DNA of 64,000 nucleotides from Corynebacterium sp. Its GTDB lineage: Bacteria; Actinomycetota; Actinomycetes; Mycobacteriales; Mycobacteriaceae. The stretch spans positions 1 through 64,000 of the forward strand of contig JAUMZY010000004.1 of NCBI GenBank assembly GCA_030527885.1, in the 5' to 3' direction. The notes beneath the pieces are model-generated. The model saw only the letters and a list, made by a program, of their open reading frames with translations, was not told where the DNA came from and made no database searches. Below are positions 56,135 through 64,000 of the stretch, one piece after another; the first letter of the stretch is position 1; each line of letters starts with the position of its first letter. A program made the position numbers and the translations under genes.

Positions 56135-56558
56135 ATGACAGAAGATGAACGACTAGTCCGCGAATACCTCGACAACCTCCAAACCGCCGTGGAGCGCGGC
56201 GAAATTACCCTGCAAGAATACGACCGCCTCGCCGGCATTGCATTAAACCAAATGCCAGCATCTGCCAAAGAGGCAAATATAGTACCGCGCGCCGATACCA
56301 CCCCGGCAACGCCCGCCACACCAACGCCAACGGCGGAACGGTTACCGGCTATACCTAAAGTCACGGAAGATACTGGAATATACGCTGCGCGGCGTTTTTG
56401 GCCTGTAGGTTATCGCCGTGGCCGTCAATGTTGCTGTGTGGTTGGGGGTGTCGATCACCCAAGGGGGCGAACCGTATTATTTCTGGACCATGTGGGTCAT
56501 GGTTCCTGGGGTGATCTTCCCTGTGCTCAAGTGGATGCTGCGGTCATTCCCTGACTAA
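56135..56558 (+). pseudogene. DUF1707/2TM-domain protein, frameshifted
   Basis: N-terminus DERLVREYLDNLQTAVERGE and ITLQEYDRLAGIAL resembles the short DUF1707/SHOCT-like helical domain common in actinobacteria, followed by a Pro/Thr/Ala linker. After ARRFWPV (about 56410) the frame is lost; the shifted frame gives VIAVAVNVAVWLGVSI, two helices including YYFWTMWVMVPGVIFPVLKW, and ends at 56558. One inserted base explains the break. Intact length about 140 residues. Function unknown. Confidence 0.65.
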
Positions 56559-56606
56559 CGTTTATCGGTGCGATGGCTTAGATAGCCGTAGATGGCTTAG
56601 ATGGTT

Positions 56607-56653
56607 TAAGGGCGGTTGCCCACCACGATGAAGCAGGTGGGCAACCGCCCTTA
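56607..56653. terminator. Bidirectional terminator, perfect 18-bp stem
   Basis: TAAGGGCGGTTGCCCACC (56607-56624) and its exact inverse (56636-56653) flank an 11-base loop. It lies between the convergent DUF1707-like gene and the beta-helix gene and can serve both. Confidence 0.85.
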
Positions 56654-56670
56654 GCTTGGAAGTTGGGACC

Positions 56671-58539
56671 TTATTTCACGGTTCCCACGCTGTTGTTCTT
56701 GAAGTTAATCTTCGCCTCGCCCACGCCGGGAATATTACCCGTGTGCGTGGTCAGCAACTCAGAGAACTGATTGCCCACAATGGTGTTATCTGCCACGGTG
56801 ATGTCATTAACATTACCAATCAGGTGTTCTTTACCGCTGCGACCAGGCGAAACCTCCGCGCCCACGTACACCACGGGGGCGTTTTTATTGCGCGGCTTGA
56901 ACTCGTTACCCGTGATCACCGTGCCGTTGAGGTCACCCCAACCACCATGGTAAGGCTCTTTGGGATTATCCAGCGGACTCTGCATCCCGTTTTTATCCGG
57001 GATATACGAATGCTCGTTCGGGCCGGGCTTACCCAAATTGGTTTCCGAGGAACGACCATCCCAAATGGATTCCACATTCACCATGGCGCGCTTCGCCCAA
57101 CCATCCACCCGGTTGCCAATGAACTTGGTGTTCTGGGAATCAGTACCCACCAGCAAAATCCAGCTGGGGCTGACCTTATCACCCTTGATGGTGACGGAAT
57201 TGCGTTCGAAGGCGGTGTTGTCGCTGCCCTGGTACGCCTGCAAAAGCCCCTGGCCGTTGGAGGTTTCGGAAGAAATGGTGTTCTCCCGCACGATATTATT
57301 GTCAGAATCGTAAGCGATATGCACACCGGAGGAAATGCTATTGCTGAGCTGATTCCGTTCGATGAGGTTATTGCTGCTGCTGTTCTGGATGGACAGGTTA
57401 CGGGTGTTAGCGGTTACCTCATTATCCCGAATGACACTGTCCCGCACCCCAGAGAAGCTAATGCCGTAGTAGCCACCCCGAATGTGGTTATTAATGATGG
57501 TCAACCCGGTGAAGCCAGCGACCGGCTTGCTGAAGGTGCCGTTGGTGACATACCGCTCCCACACGGGGCTGCGGCTTCCCTTCACTGGGTTATCCGCTTC
57601 GTTCCGGGTAGCCGTGGCCAGGATGGAAATGGAGTGCCCAACCTGCGCCTTTTCGGCTTCTGCATTATTGATGTAGTTATTGGCAATGGTGATGTTCTTA
57701 ACCTGCTGATCGGTCGCAGACATTTCCACAGCGCGGTACGTCAGGTGGTTAAACACCATCCGGCTCACTTCTACGTTCTCTAAACTGTCCACCATCACGC
57801 CCCGGGTATAGGGTGCGCTGGCCATATTGAGAATCAAGTCAGTGATTTTACTGTTGTTGGTGTCCCGGGTGAACAGGAATACGGATTTAGCGGCGTCAGC
57901 TTGGCCGCGCATGTCAACACTAACCTGCGCCCCCTTGCCGTCAAGGTATTGCAGCCCCTTGGGCAGGGTGATTTGATCGGTCAGCACATATTTCTGGGTG
58001 GGGCTCAGCTGCACCCCCAAGCCCCGCTGCGCCGCTAGATCCACTGCTTTTTGCAGGTCTTTGGTGCTGTCACCGGAGTTCATGGGCAAGGCGAGCGCCG
58101 GCACAAATTGGTCAAACTTGGCACCGTATGTCACGCCCGCGATGGTGACGGTGGCATCGGCGCCTTTTTGCTTGTCGACGTCCCGCACAAACCTAATGTT
58201 GGAGTATCCATCGGTAACAACCACGTTTTGTTTAGCAGTATTGAGCGCCTGTGCGGCAGACATACTGCCGACCACAGCAGTATCAAATGTTTCTTCCACT
58301 TTTTCTGCTTTAGGCGTTTCACCAGTGAGTTTACGCTGGGTGAGGTCGGTATTTTCCTCAGTGGCATGCTCAGGTTCTTCTGCTTTGTTATTATTAAACA
58401 ACTTATTTAGTGATGAGAGGATGCCATCGCCACTACTGGTCGATGAAAGGTCAGTGGCATATGCCGGAGTTACGGCAAATAGCATACTGGTGCATAATCC
58501 AGTCACTATTCCAAAAATCCAGCGTGATTGCGGTTGCAT
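56671..58539 (-). CDS. Secreted right-handed beta-helix protein
   Basis: 622 residues. Signal peptide MQPQSRWIFGIVTGLCTSML with AFA-like cleavage (TPAYATD). After a charged linker, residues about 180-600 are a run of parallel beta-helix coils (NITIANNYINNAE, GLTIINNHIRGGYYGISFSG, DSVIRDNEVTANTRNLSIQN, NNLIERNQLSNSISSGVHIA), as in pectate lyase or NosD-type carbohydrate-binding folds. No catalytic triad can be assigned. Probably acts on, or binds, a host or envelope polysaccharide outside the cell. Single gene with its own terminator. Confidence 0.75.
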   Translation of the reverse strand: MQPQSRWIFGIVTGLCTSMLFAVTPAYATDLSSTSSGDGILSSLNKLFNNNKAEEPEHATEENTDLTQRKLTGETPKAEKVEETFDTAVVGSMSAAQALNTAKQNVVVTDGYSNIRFVRDVDKQKGADATVTIAGVTYGAKFDQFVPALALPMNSGDSTKDLQKAVDLAAQRGLGVQLSPTQKYVLTDQITLPKGLQYLDGKGAQVSVDMRGQADAAKSVFLFTRDTNNSKITDLILNMASAPYTRGVMVDSLENVEVSRMVFNHLTYRAVEMSATDQQVKNITIANNYINNAEAEKAQVGHSISILATATRNEADNPVKGSRSPVWERYVTNGTFSKPVAGFTGLTIINNHIRGGYYGISFSGVRDSVIRDNEVTANTRNLSIQNSSSNNLIERNQLSNSISSGVHIAYDSDNNIVRENTISSETSNGQGLLQAYQGSDNTAFERNSVTIKGDKVSPSWILLVGTDSQNTKFIGNRVDGWAKRAMVNVESIWDGRSSETNLGKPGPNEHSYIPDKNGMQSPLDNPKEPYHGGWGDLNGTVITGNEFKPRNKNAPVVYVGAEVSPGRSGKEHLIGNVNDITVADNTIVGNQFSELLTTHTGNIPGVGEAKINFKNNSVGTVK

Positions 58540-58783
58540 ACGTGTAGCTCCTCAGTGCAGAACACCATTGTTTTCTAACGCCCCACAGCCTAGCGGTTAC
58601 CGATGGGGATAAACCATACTTTTGAGCTTTTTAATCAATTTTTTGTAACATTTTTAGATTGATAGCAATTATATTTAATAAATCCCAGTGGGATCTCAGA
58701 AAATCCATACATATAGCATAGTTACAGTACTTTTTGGGGGTAGCTCAAACTTTCGACTCGACCAATGTATGTCGCTCCCAAAC

Positions 58784-58820
58784 CGCAATAAAAATGCCCC
58801 CTCCACGAGAAAGGGGCCAT
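58784..58820 (-). terminator. Terminator after actA
   Basis: GGCCCC(TTTC) and (GAGG)GGGGC arms pair around TCGTG on the minus strand, followed by ATTTTTATT. It lies about 20 bp past the actA stop. The remaining gap 58540-58783 is AT-rich, upstream of the beta-helix gene, with a small ATCCCAGTGGGAT hairpin. Confidence 0.75.
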
Positions 58821-58838
58821 AAGCTTAAAAGCCAGAAA

Positions 58839-60356
58839 TTACTTCAGCTTCATCGAACCAGTCTCAGCGAACCGCTGGTGGAACGACAGTGCTGTATCCA
58901 GATCATGCGGGGTTTGCAGCATCTTGCGCTCCGTGGCCAGCTTCAGAGCACGCTCGTAGTACTCTTCCAGCAGCGGCCGGTAATCCGGATGTGCCAATGC
59001 AATCATCTTGCGCACACGCTCTCGTGGTGCCAAGCCACGCAGGTCAGCGTAACCATATTCCGTGATGACCACCTTGACGTCTTGTTCCGTGTGGTCGATG
59101 TGTGAAACAAAAGGCACAATGGCAGAAATATCACCATTCTTGGCATCAGATGGCGTGATGAACGAGGAAATATAGCCATTACGAGTGAAGTCCGCAGAAC
59201 CACCCACACCGTTCATCATGCGTGAACCAATAACATTAGTGGAGTTCACATTGCCGTAAATGTCTGCTTCAATCAGGCCGTTGGTGCAGATCAAGCCCAG
59301 GCGGCGAATCACTTCTGGGTGGTTGGAGATTTGCTGCGGCCGCAAGATGATTTGCTTGGCGTACTTGGAAGCCTCGTTATTCATGCGCTCGGCGTATTCC
59401 GGCGACAGGGAGAAGGAGGTAGCAGAAGCCACGGTCATCTTGCCGGCATCAATGAGATCCACCATGCCATCTTGGATCACTTCGGTGTAGGCCTGGATGT
59501 TTTCAAACTTGGAATCCAGCAAGCCACTCATCACGGCGTTCGGGACGTTGCCCACGCCGGACTGCATGCGGTAGCCGTCGTAAGTCAAGCGGCCAGCGGC
59601 AACTTCGCTTTCCAGGAAGTCGAGGAAGTGCCCGGCGATTTGCTTGGACTGCTCGTCGATAGGCTTGAAGGGCGCGTTGCGGTCAGGCAGATCGGTTTCC
59701 ACAACCGCAACCACCTTGTCCGGATCAATATCAATATAAATATTGCCGATGCGCTGGCCGGGGTCGGTGATCGGAATGGGCTGCCGGTTCGGAAGCGGCG
59801 CAATGCGGTAAATATCCGCCATGCCTTCCAGCTCTTCGGACTGCCAGGAGTTCACCTCAATGATGATCTTCTCTGCGGCATCCAGGTATTCCACATTATT
59901 ACCGACGGAGGAGGACGGAATAATGTGTCCCTCGTCGGTGATGCGCACGGCCTCAACGATGGCGACATTCATCTTGCCGAAGAACCCCTGCTGCACGTAC
60001 ATGCCGGATTCCGACAGGTGGTAGTCAGCGTACAGGGTGGTGCCGTCGTTGATCTTGTTCCGCAGGATGGGATCCGATTGGTATGGGGTACGGAACCGCA
60101 GTGCATCGGCTTCCGCCAGCACACCGTCACAGTCTGGGGCGGTTGAGGCACCAGTGAACAGGTCAATCATGTATTCATCGCCGCGAGCATGTGCTTCCTT
60201 GGCGCGTTCTGCAATAGCGGCGGGCAGTGCCTTGGGGTAGCCCGCACCAGTGAAGCCTGAAATGCCAACCCGGTCGCCATGGTTAACAAACTGAGCGGCT
60301 TCTTCCGCCGACATGACTTTGCTTGCCAGCTTGGCATTTGCAATGCGTCCAGACAT
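58839..60356 (-). CDS. Acetyl-CoA hydrolase/CoA-transferase family protein (ActA type)
   Basis: 505 residues. The family converts acyl-CoA and a carboxylate, in corynebacteria succinyl-CoA plus acetate. Features: the N-terminal GDRVGISGFTGAGYPKALPA, the catalytic Glu region IIIEVNSWQSEELEGMADIY, the GxGG-type loop GVGGSADFTRNGYI and the C-terminal PFVSHIDHTEQDVKVVITEY GYADLRG. Start ATG 60356 with AGGAGG upstream. Upstream DNA has RamA-type C runs, fitting control by the RamA encoded at 4215-5063. Helps acetate use or overflow. Confidence 0.9.
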   Translation of the reverse strand: MSGRIANAKLASKVMSAEEAAQFVNHGDRVGISGFTGAGYPKALPAAIAERAKEAHARGDEYMIDLFTGASTAPDCDGVLAEADALRFRTPYQSDPILRNKINDGTTLYADYHLSESGMYVQQGFFGKMNVAIVEAVRITDEGHIIPSSSVGNNVEYLDAAEKIIIEVNSWQSEELEGMADIYRIAPLPNRQPIPITDPGQRIGNIYIDIDPDKVVAVVETDLPDRNAPFKPIDEQSKQIAGHFLDFLESEVAAGRLTYDGYRMQSGVGNVPNAVMSGLLDSKFENIQAYTEVIQDGMVDLIDAGKMTVASATSFSLSPEYAERMNNEASKYAKQIILRPQQISNHPEVIRRLGLICTNGLIEADIYGNVNSTNVIGSRMMNGVGGSADFTRNGYISSFITPSDAKNGDISAIVPFVSHIDHTEQDVKVVITEYGYADLRGLAPRERVRKMIALAHPDYRPLLEEYYERALKLATERKMLQTPHDLDTALSFHQRFAETGSMKLK

Positions 60357-60632
60357 TAAAATCCTCCTGTTAAACTCCGCCCATGGGAATGTGAGTGCCC
60401 CTAAAGCAGAAAGTTTTAGTTACGGAGACCACATTAACGCATAATGACCCGTTCATGTGTCTTTTTTCAGCTACATATCCCAAATAACCGGAAAACCACA
60501 TGCCGAAACCCCAGTTAGCGCTTTTCCGCTTACCCCCGACCCTACCCCTTTTCTTTGGTAACTGGTTTTTGCTGCACGTCTGAAATGTTGGGCAGGCATC
60601 GAATACTCAGCCACAATTAGCCAACCGGCAGC
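60357..60632. promoter_or_regulatory. actA–dusB divergent promoter region with RamA-type runs
   Basis: Runs AACCCC (about 60510), ACCCCC (about 60533) and ACCCCT (about 60545) lie close together and match the A-C(4-5)-N form of RamA sites; two or more in tandem are typical. The ribosome site of actA (AGGAGG) is at the left edge. Confidence 0.55.
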
Positions 60633-61799
60633 ATGTCAGGGACAATAATAAGTGTGAGTTTAACAATCGGTTCCATCAAGCTAGCCTCCCCGGTCGTGCT
60701 TGCCCCCATGGCAGGCGTAACAAATGTCGCATTCCGCACCCTGTGCCGGGAACAGGAATTAGCAAAAACCGGAACCGTGTCCGGACTCTACGTCTGCGAA
60801 ATGATCACCGCCCGGGCGCTCGTCGAAGGCAACGAAAAAACCCGCCACATGGTCACCTTCGGCCCCGACGAAAACCCCCGCTCCATGCAGCTGTACACCA
60901 CCGACCCCGAATACACCTACAAGGCGGCCCGGCTCATCGTGGATGAAAACCTCACCGACCACATTGACATGAATTTCGGCTGCCCCGTGCCAAAGGTAAC
61001 CCGGCGCGGTGGTGGTTCGGCGTTGCCGTATAAGCGTCGGTTGTTTGGTCAGATTGTGGCTGCGGCGGTGCGGGCTACGGCGGGTACTGATATTCCGGTG
61101 ACGGTGAAGTTTCGGGTGGGTATTGATGATGAGCATCATACGCATTTGGATGCGGGGCGGATTGCTGTGGAGGAGGGTGCACAGGCGGTGGCGTTGCATG
61201 CGCGTACTGCGGCGCAGCGGTATTCGGGGACGGCGGATTGGTCGCAGATTCGGGAGTTGAAGGAGCATTTGGCGCATACGGGTGTTCCGGTTTTGGGCAA
61301 TGGGGATATTTTTAAGGCGACGGATGCGCAGGCGATGATGGCTGAGACTGGGTGTGATGGGGTTGTTGTGGGCCGGGGTTGTTTGGGGCGGCCATGGTTG
61401 TTTGCGGAGTTGTCTGCGGCGTTGCGGGGGGTGGATATTCCGGCGGAGCCGACGTTTGGTGAGGTGACGGATATTATTGTGCGGCATGCGGAGTTGTTGG
61501 TGCATTATGATGGGGAGGATAAGGCGTGCCGGGATTTGCGGAAGCATATGGGTTGGTATTTGCGGGGGTTCCCGGTGGGTGGGGAGCTTCGTTCTGAATT
61601 GTCCGCAATTAAAACATTATCGGACTTGACGACGGCGTTAGGGCCGTGGCGGGATTCTTCGGCGTTGGCGGAGGATTCCGATGGGGCGCGGGGGCGGAAG
61701 GGCTCGCCGGCGAAGGTCGTGTTGCCGGAAGGTTGGTTGGATGATCCGGAGGATGATACGGTGCCGGAGGGTGCGGATATTATGCATTCCGGCGGCTAA
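60633..61799 (+). CDS. tRNA-dihydrouridine synthase
   Basis: 388 residues from ATG 60633, or 381 from GTG 60654. FMN-dependent TIM barrel: VVLAPMAGVTNVAFRTLC, DHIDMNFGCPVPKVTRRGGG with the catalytic Cys, VKFRVGIDDEHHTHLDAGR, VALHARTAAQRYSG and GVVVGRGCLGRPWLF. It reduces uridine in tRNA D loops. Codon use flips sharply near 61010: C/A-ending codons before, G/T-ending ones almost only after, although the protein is continuous. Divergent from actA. Confidence 0.9.
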   Translation: MSGTIISVSLTIGSIKLASPVVLAPMAGVTNVAFRTLCREQELAKTGTVSGLYVCEMITARALVEGNEKTRHMVTFGPDENPRSMQLYTTDPEYTYKAARLIVDENLTDHIDMNFGCPVPKVTRRGGGSALPYKRRLFGQIVAAAVRATAGTDIPVTVKFRVGIDDEHHTHLDAGRIAVEEGAQAVALHARTAAQRYSGTADWSQIRELKEHLAHTGVPVLGNGDIFKATDAQAMMAETGCDGVVVGRGCLGRPWLFAELSAALRGVDIPAEPTFGEVTDIIVRHAELLVHYDGEDKACRDLRKHMGWYLRGFPVGGELRSELSAIKTLSDLTTALGPWRDSSALAEDSDGARGRKGSPAKVVLPEGWLDDPEDDTVPEGADIMHSGG

Positions 61800-61812
61800 T
61801 TTTTGATTGCTG

Positions 61813-62490
61813 TCAATTGAAATCGCGGGCGTGGTCTAGTGGTTCCATCAGGGGTAGTAGTTCGAAATTGCGCAGTTTGATGCGCATGAGTCTACCGGTG
61901 TTGGGGTGGGTTTGGATGATGCCGTATAGCTCCACGATTCCGTCGATTTCTACGGAGAAAGTGGGAAATTCTCTGGGGTTATAGGCGATTTCGATGACGT
62001 CTTGGTTGTCGAGTTCAAGGCCAACTGCGATTTCTTGCCGGTAGTCGAGGTAACTGTAAAGCTCGCCCTGGAGGGAACCAATGGTGCTGGTGATGAGGGT
62101 GGCGCGGGCTTGGTCGACGCAATCGCAGAAGTGTTTGTTGAGGGGTTGGGCTGGATAGAGGGTGGTATTGAAGTGGATTGTAGTTTGGTCGTCGCCGAGG
62201 ATGGCGATGTTGCGGAGGATGCCTAATTGTTCCAGGCTGAAGTCGGGTGGGAGTTGGCTTGTGTTGTGAACGTATTCGATATTGGTGCTGATGATACGGA
62301 TGATGTCTTTGGGTAATTGCATGGTGGCGGTGAGGCTGCCGTCGCGGTCGGTGGCGACGGTGATGCAATTGGGGGAATCAAGATAGGTGAGGATCAGCAT
62401 GGCGAGGAGACTGTGTAGGGCCTCGCTGGTGATGCCGTGGTCACCGGGGCTGATTTCGACGAATGCTAGGCCGTGCCCAGGGGTATTCAT
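61813..62490 (-). CDS. Hypothetical protein, 225 residues
   Basis: No family recognised. Starts MNTPGHGLAFVEISPGDHGI, has a block LAMLILTYLDSPNCITVATD, then mixed alpha/beta sequence (IHFNTTLYPAQPLNKHFCDC, YREIAVGLELDN-like), no signal peptide, no membrane helix. Upstream GGAGGTGCAG could be the ribosome site of ATG 62490. Convergent with dusB. Cytoplasmic protein of unknown role. Confidence 0.6.
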   Translation of the reverse strand: MNTPGHGLAFVEISPGDHGITSEALHSLLAMLILTYLDSPNCITVATDRDGSLTATMQLPKDIIRIISTNIEYVHNTSQLPPDFSLEQLGILRNIAILGDDQTTIHFNTTLYPAQPLNKHFCDCVDQARATLITSTIGSLQGELYSYLDYRQEIAVGLELDNQDVIEIAYNPREFPTFSVEIDGIVELYGIIQTHPNTGRLMRIKLRNFELLPLMEPLDHARDFN

Positions 62491-62709
62491 GACTGCACCT
62501 CCTAGGCCGTCTGAATGTGTGGGAGGGGTTTGTCAATTCAGAGTAGCTAAAACCAGGTAGGGTTTGAAGAGTATGTGGGACTAAATGGGGGTGGTTGTGG
62601 GCGTAACCAACAACAGGCGACCAGGTCTGGCTGGCAGAGGTGTTATGTTGACTGAAAGGCTCGGCGTATTGTTCATTGTTGTCTTGAAGCGTTGGGAGGA
62701 CAGTAAACC

Positions 62710-63141
62710 ATGAATGGAAAGCAGAAACATCACTACCGTGCCCGTATGGCGGTCGCGCAGCTGTTTCGGACATTTCTTAATCAGAATGGTGAGCGCGCCC
62801 GGCTGCTGGAACGCTTAGGGGTTGAGACTATGCCGGTCATTGTTCCTGTGCTTGGTGATACGTTAGCTTCAAACCTGCGAGAAACTGTGAAGCGTTATTT
62901 CGAAAACGGTGCACAAAAGGTTATTGTGCCAATTTGCCTTGTAGGTAAGGATGCCAAGACTGCAGAGTTGAGCATGCTAGTCATTTCTGCGCAAGATTCA
63001 CCTGGCTTCTGGTCGCTTAATATGAGTAAGCTTCACGACCACCTTGACATGGAACAGGTTGTTCAAGCTTTAGGTCCGGACAAGAAGTGGGATATTACAG
63101 AGCTTGATTCCCAGCAACAGGCAACCATGGGACGTCGATAA
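62710..63141 (+). CDS. Hypothetical protein, 143 residues
   Basis: Ribosome site GGAGG before ATG 62710. Basic N-terminus (MNGKQKHHYRARMAVAQLFR), then an alpha/beta part MPVIVPVLGDTLASNLRETV, AQKVIVPICLVGKDAKTAEL, and a helical tail. No signal peptide, no known domain. Ends MGRR with the stop inside a copy of the dispersed 11-mer (63133-63143). Confidence 0.6.
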   Translation: MNGKQKHHYRARMAVAQLFRTFLNQNGERARLLERLGVETMPVIVPVLGDTLASNLRETVKRYFENGAQKVIVPICLVGKDAKTAELSMLVISAQDSPGFWSLNMSKLHDHLDMEQVVQALGPDKKWDITELDSQQQATMGRR

Positions 63142-63200
63142 GCGAAAAGCACAAAGCCAGCCGCCACGGGGATTGGGGCTGGCTGAGTGTCAGCTAGATG

Positions 63201-64000
63201 TTAGCTGTTGTTGCGACGGCGGCTGCGCACGATGAGTGCTGCGCCGATGCCGACAATCACGAGGGCTGCAACAAGGAAGCCGAGAACGGAGGCGCCGGTG
63301 TTGGCGAGACCTTTGCTCTGTGGCTTGGTTTGCTGCGCAACGTTCTTGGCGGTAGCAGGTGCCTGCGCCTGAACGCTGGTGCCAACGCAGTTGACATTGT
63401 TAGCAGCATTGTTGGTGCCGTTTGCCTGCTGACCATTAGCGTTCGTGCCGCTGTTGGTGGTTGTGCATTCGCACAGTGGCAGGTTATTGGGGTTCGGCGG
63501 GGTGGGTTGCCCCGGTGTCACAGGCAGGCATTGTGCTGGCGTAGCTGGCACGTTGTTGCCGGGTGCTGGTGGCAGGATGGCCAGCGGGATGAGTGGGACG
63601 AGCAGCCAGTACCACGGAATGTTGGTGGTGTTGGTGATCTTCACCAGGGTGGCCTTGGCGATGGTGCCGGGTTGCACGGTCACGACAGCGGTGCCGTCGC
63701 CGTTGTCCTTCACAGCATCCTTGGTGTCAGAGGCGTAGCCTGGGGTCTCCCACTGGTGGAAGATGTTGCCTTCCGGCAGCTTTTCCTTCAGGTTGATCTT
63801 GGTGCCCACGGGCAGCTTAGGCAGGTCGGTGAAGGTTTCACCGGACTTGACTTTGAATTCCTTGGATTCGGTCTTGCCGTTCTGGGTCCATTCAGCGATG
63901 ATGGTGTATTCCTTGGCGGAGTCCGAGGAACCAGCGGCGGTGCCCTTCACGGCCTTGGTTACGGCCACTGCGCCCAGCTCGTCGTAGGAGTTCACCAGGG
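63201..64000 (-). CDS. Sortase-anchored surface protein, C-terminal part
   Basis: The gene runs off the window end, so at least 266 residues are seen. A DUF5979-like beta domain (AVTKAVKGTAAGSSDSAKEY, SGETFTDLPKLPVGTKINLK) is followed by a hydrophobic stretch WYWLLVPLIPLAILPP, an Asn/Gln/Thr-rich wall spacer and the sorting signal LANTGASVLGFLVAALVIVG with a basic end RSRRRNNS. LANTG is a variant of LPxTG. Likely an adhesin or pilus-type wall protein. Its full N-terminus lies beyond base 64000. Confidence 0.85.
   Translation of the reverse strand, partial: LVNSYDELGAVAVTKAVKGTAAGSSDSAKEYTIIAEWTQNGKTESKEFKVKSGETFTDLPKLPVGTKINLKEKLPEGNIFHQWETPGYASDTKDAVKDNGDGTAVVTVQPGTIAKATLVKITNTTNIPWYWLLVPLIPLAILPPAPGNNVPATPAQCLPVTPGQPTPPNPNNLPLCECTTTNSGTNANGQQANGTNNAANNVNCVGTSVQAQAPATAKNVAQQTKPQSKGLANTGASVLGFLVAALVIVGIGAALIVRSRRRNNS

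Overview
The window looks like a chromosome segment of a Corynebacterium. The cysK–cysE–acetyltransferase run, ramA next to murA and a PduO-type adenosyltransferase, dusB, an ActA-type CoA transferase, sulfur-regulator (McbR-type) operators, mycobacterial-type MurA with Asp in place of the catalytic Cys, and a C-terminal cell-wall sorting signal all fit this genus. Base composition is moderate, with clear AT-rich accessory patches. The species cannot be fixed from the sequence alone; a host-adapted member of the diphtheriae/ulcerans/pseudotuberculosis group is a guess based on gene decay.

Layout. 0.2–2.3 kb: TetR regulator plus a small ABC exporter whose permease carries an in-frame stop. 2.3–9.5 kb: mostly core genes (murA, pduO, ramA, a 1.3-kb regulatory gap, cysK, cysE, GNAT, a GH13 amylase). 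9.6–13.5 kb: three tandem lipoprotein genes holding five copies of one DUF3558-like domain, two of them frameshifted. 13.6–14.8 kb: tRNA-Phe, tRNA-Asp, an 862-bp insert, a second identical tRNA-Asp and tRNA-Glu, all minus strand. 14.9–19.7 kb: PhzF-like isomerase, methyltransferase, an unrecognised 423-residue protein, a broken DUF1345 membrane protein, small proteins and a DNA glycosylase. 19.7–21.6 kb: AT-rich queC plus broken MFS exporter. 22–26.8 kb: small redox genes, many broken, with TetR and MmyB-type regulators. 27–28.2 kb: Sua5/YrdC-domain protein and tRNA-Lys.

28.3–51.7 kb is the main accessory island: a type VII secretion locus. It holds eccC (interrupted by an in-frame stop), eccD, four small ESX/WXG100-like proteins, a ParA-type ATPase and a P-loop-less partner, a lytic-transglycosylase-like lipoprotein, and a 1774-residue Rhs protein ending in a predicted PD-(D/E)xK nuclease. 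Six paralogues of one putative immunity family flank the secretion genes, three on each side; the outer group starts with an orphan nuclease module of the same family as the Rhs tip. No eccB, eccE or mycosin lies in the window.

51.8–64 kb: osmoprotectant ABC transporter (opuC type), a broken DUF1707-like protein, a secreted beta-helix protein, actA, dusB, two unknown proteins and the C-terminal part of a sortase-anchored surface protein.

Two whole-window patterns stand out. First, at least fourteen genes carry frameshifts or nonsense codons, nearly all accessory, while long core genes and the 5.3-kb rhs gene are open; this looks like real decay more than random read error. Second, an 11-mer, GCTTNTCGACG, occurs at least 25 times on both strands, about 200 times more than expected by simple chance, and often exactly at gene ends.
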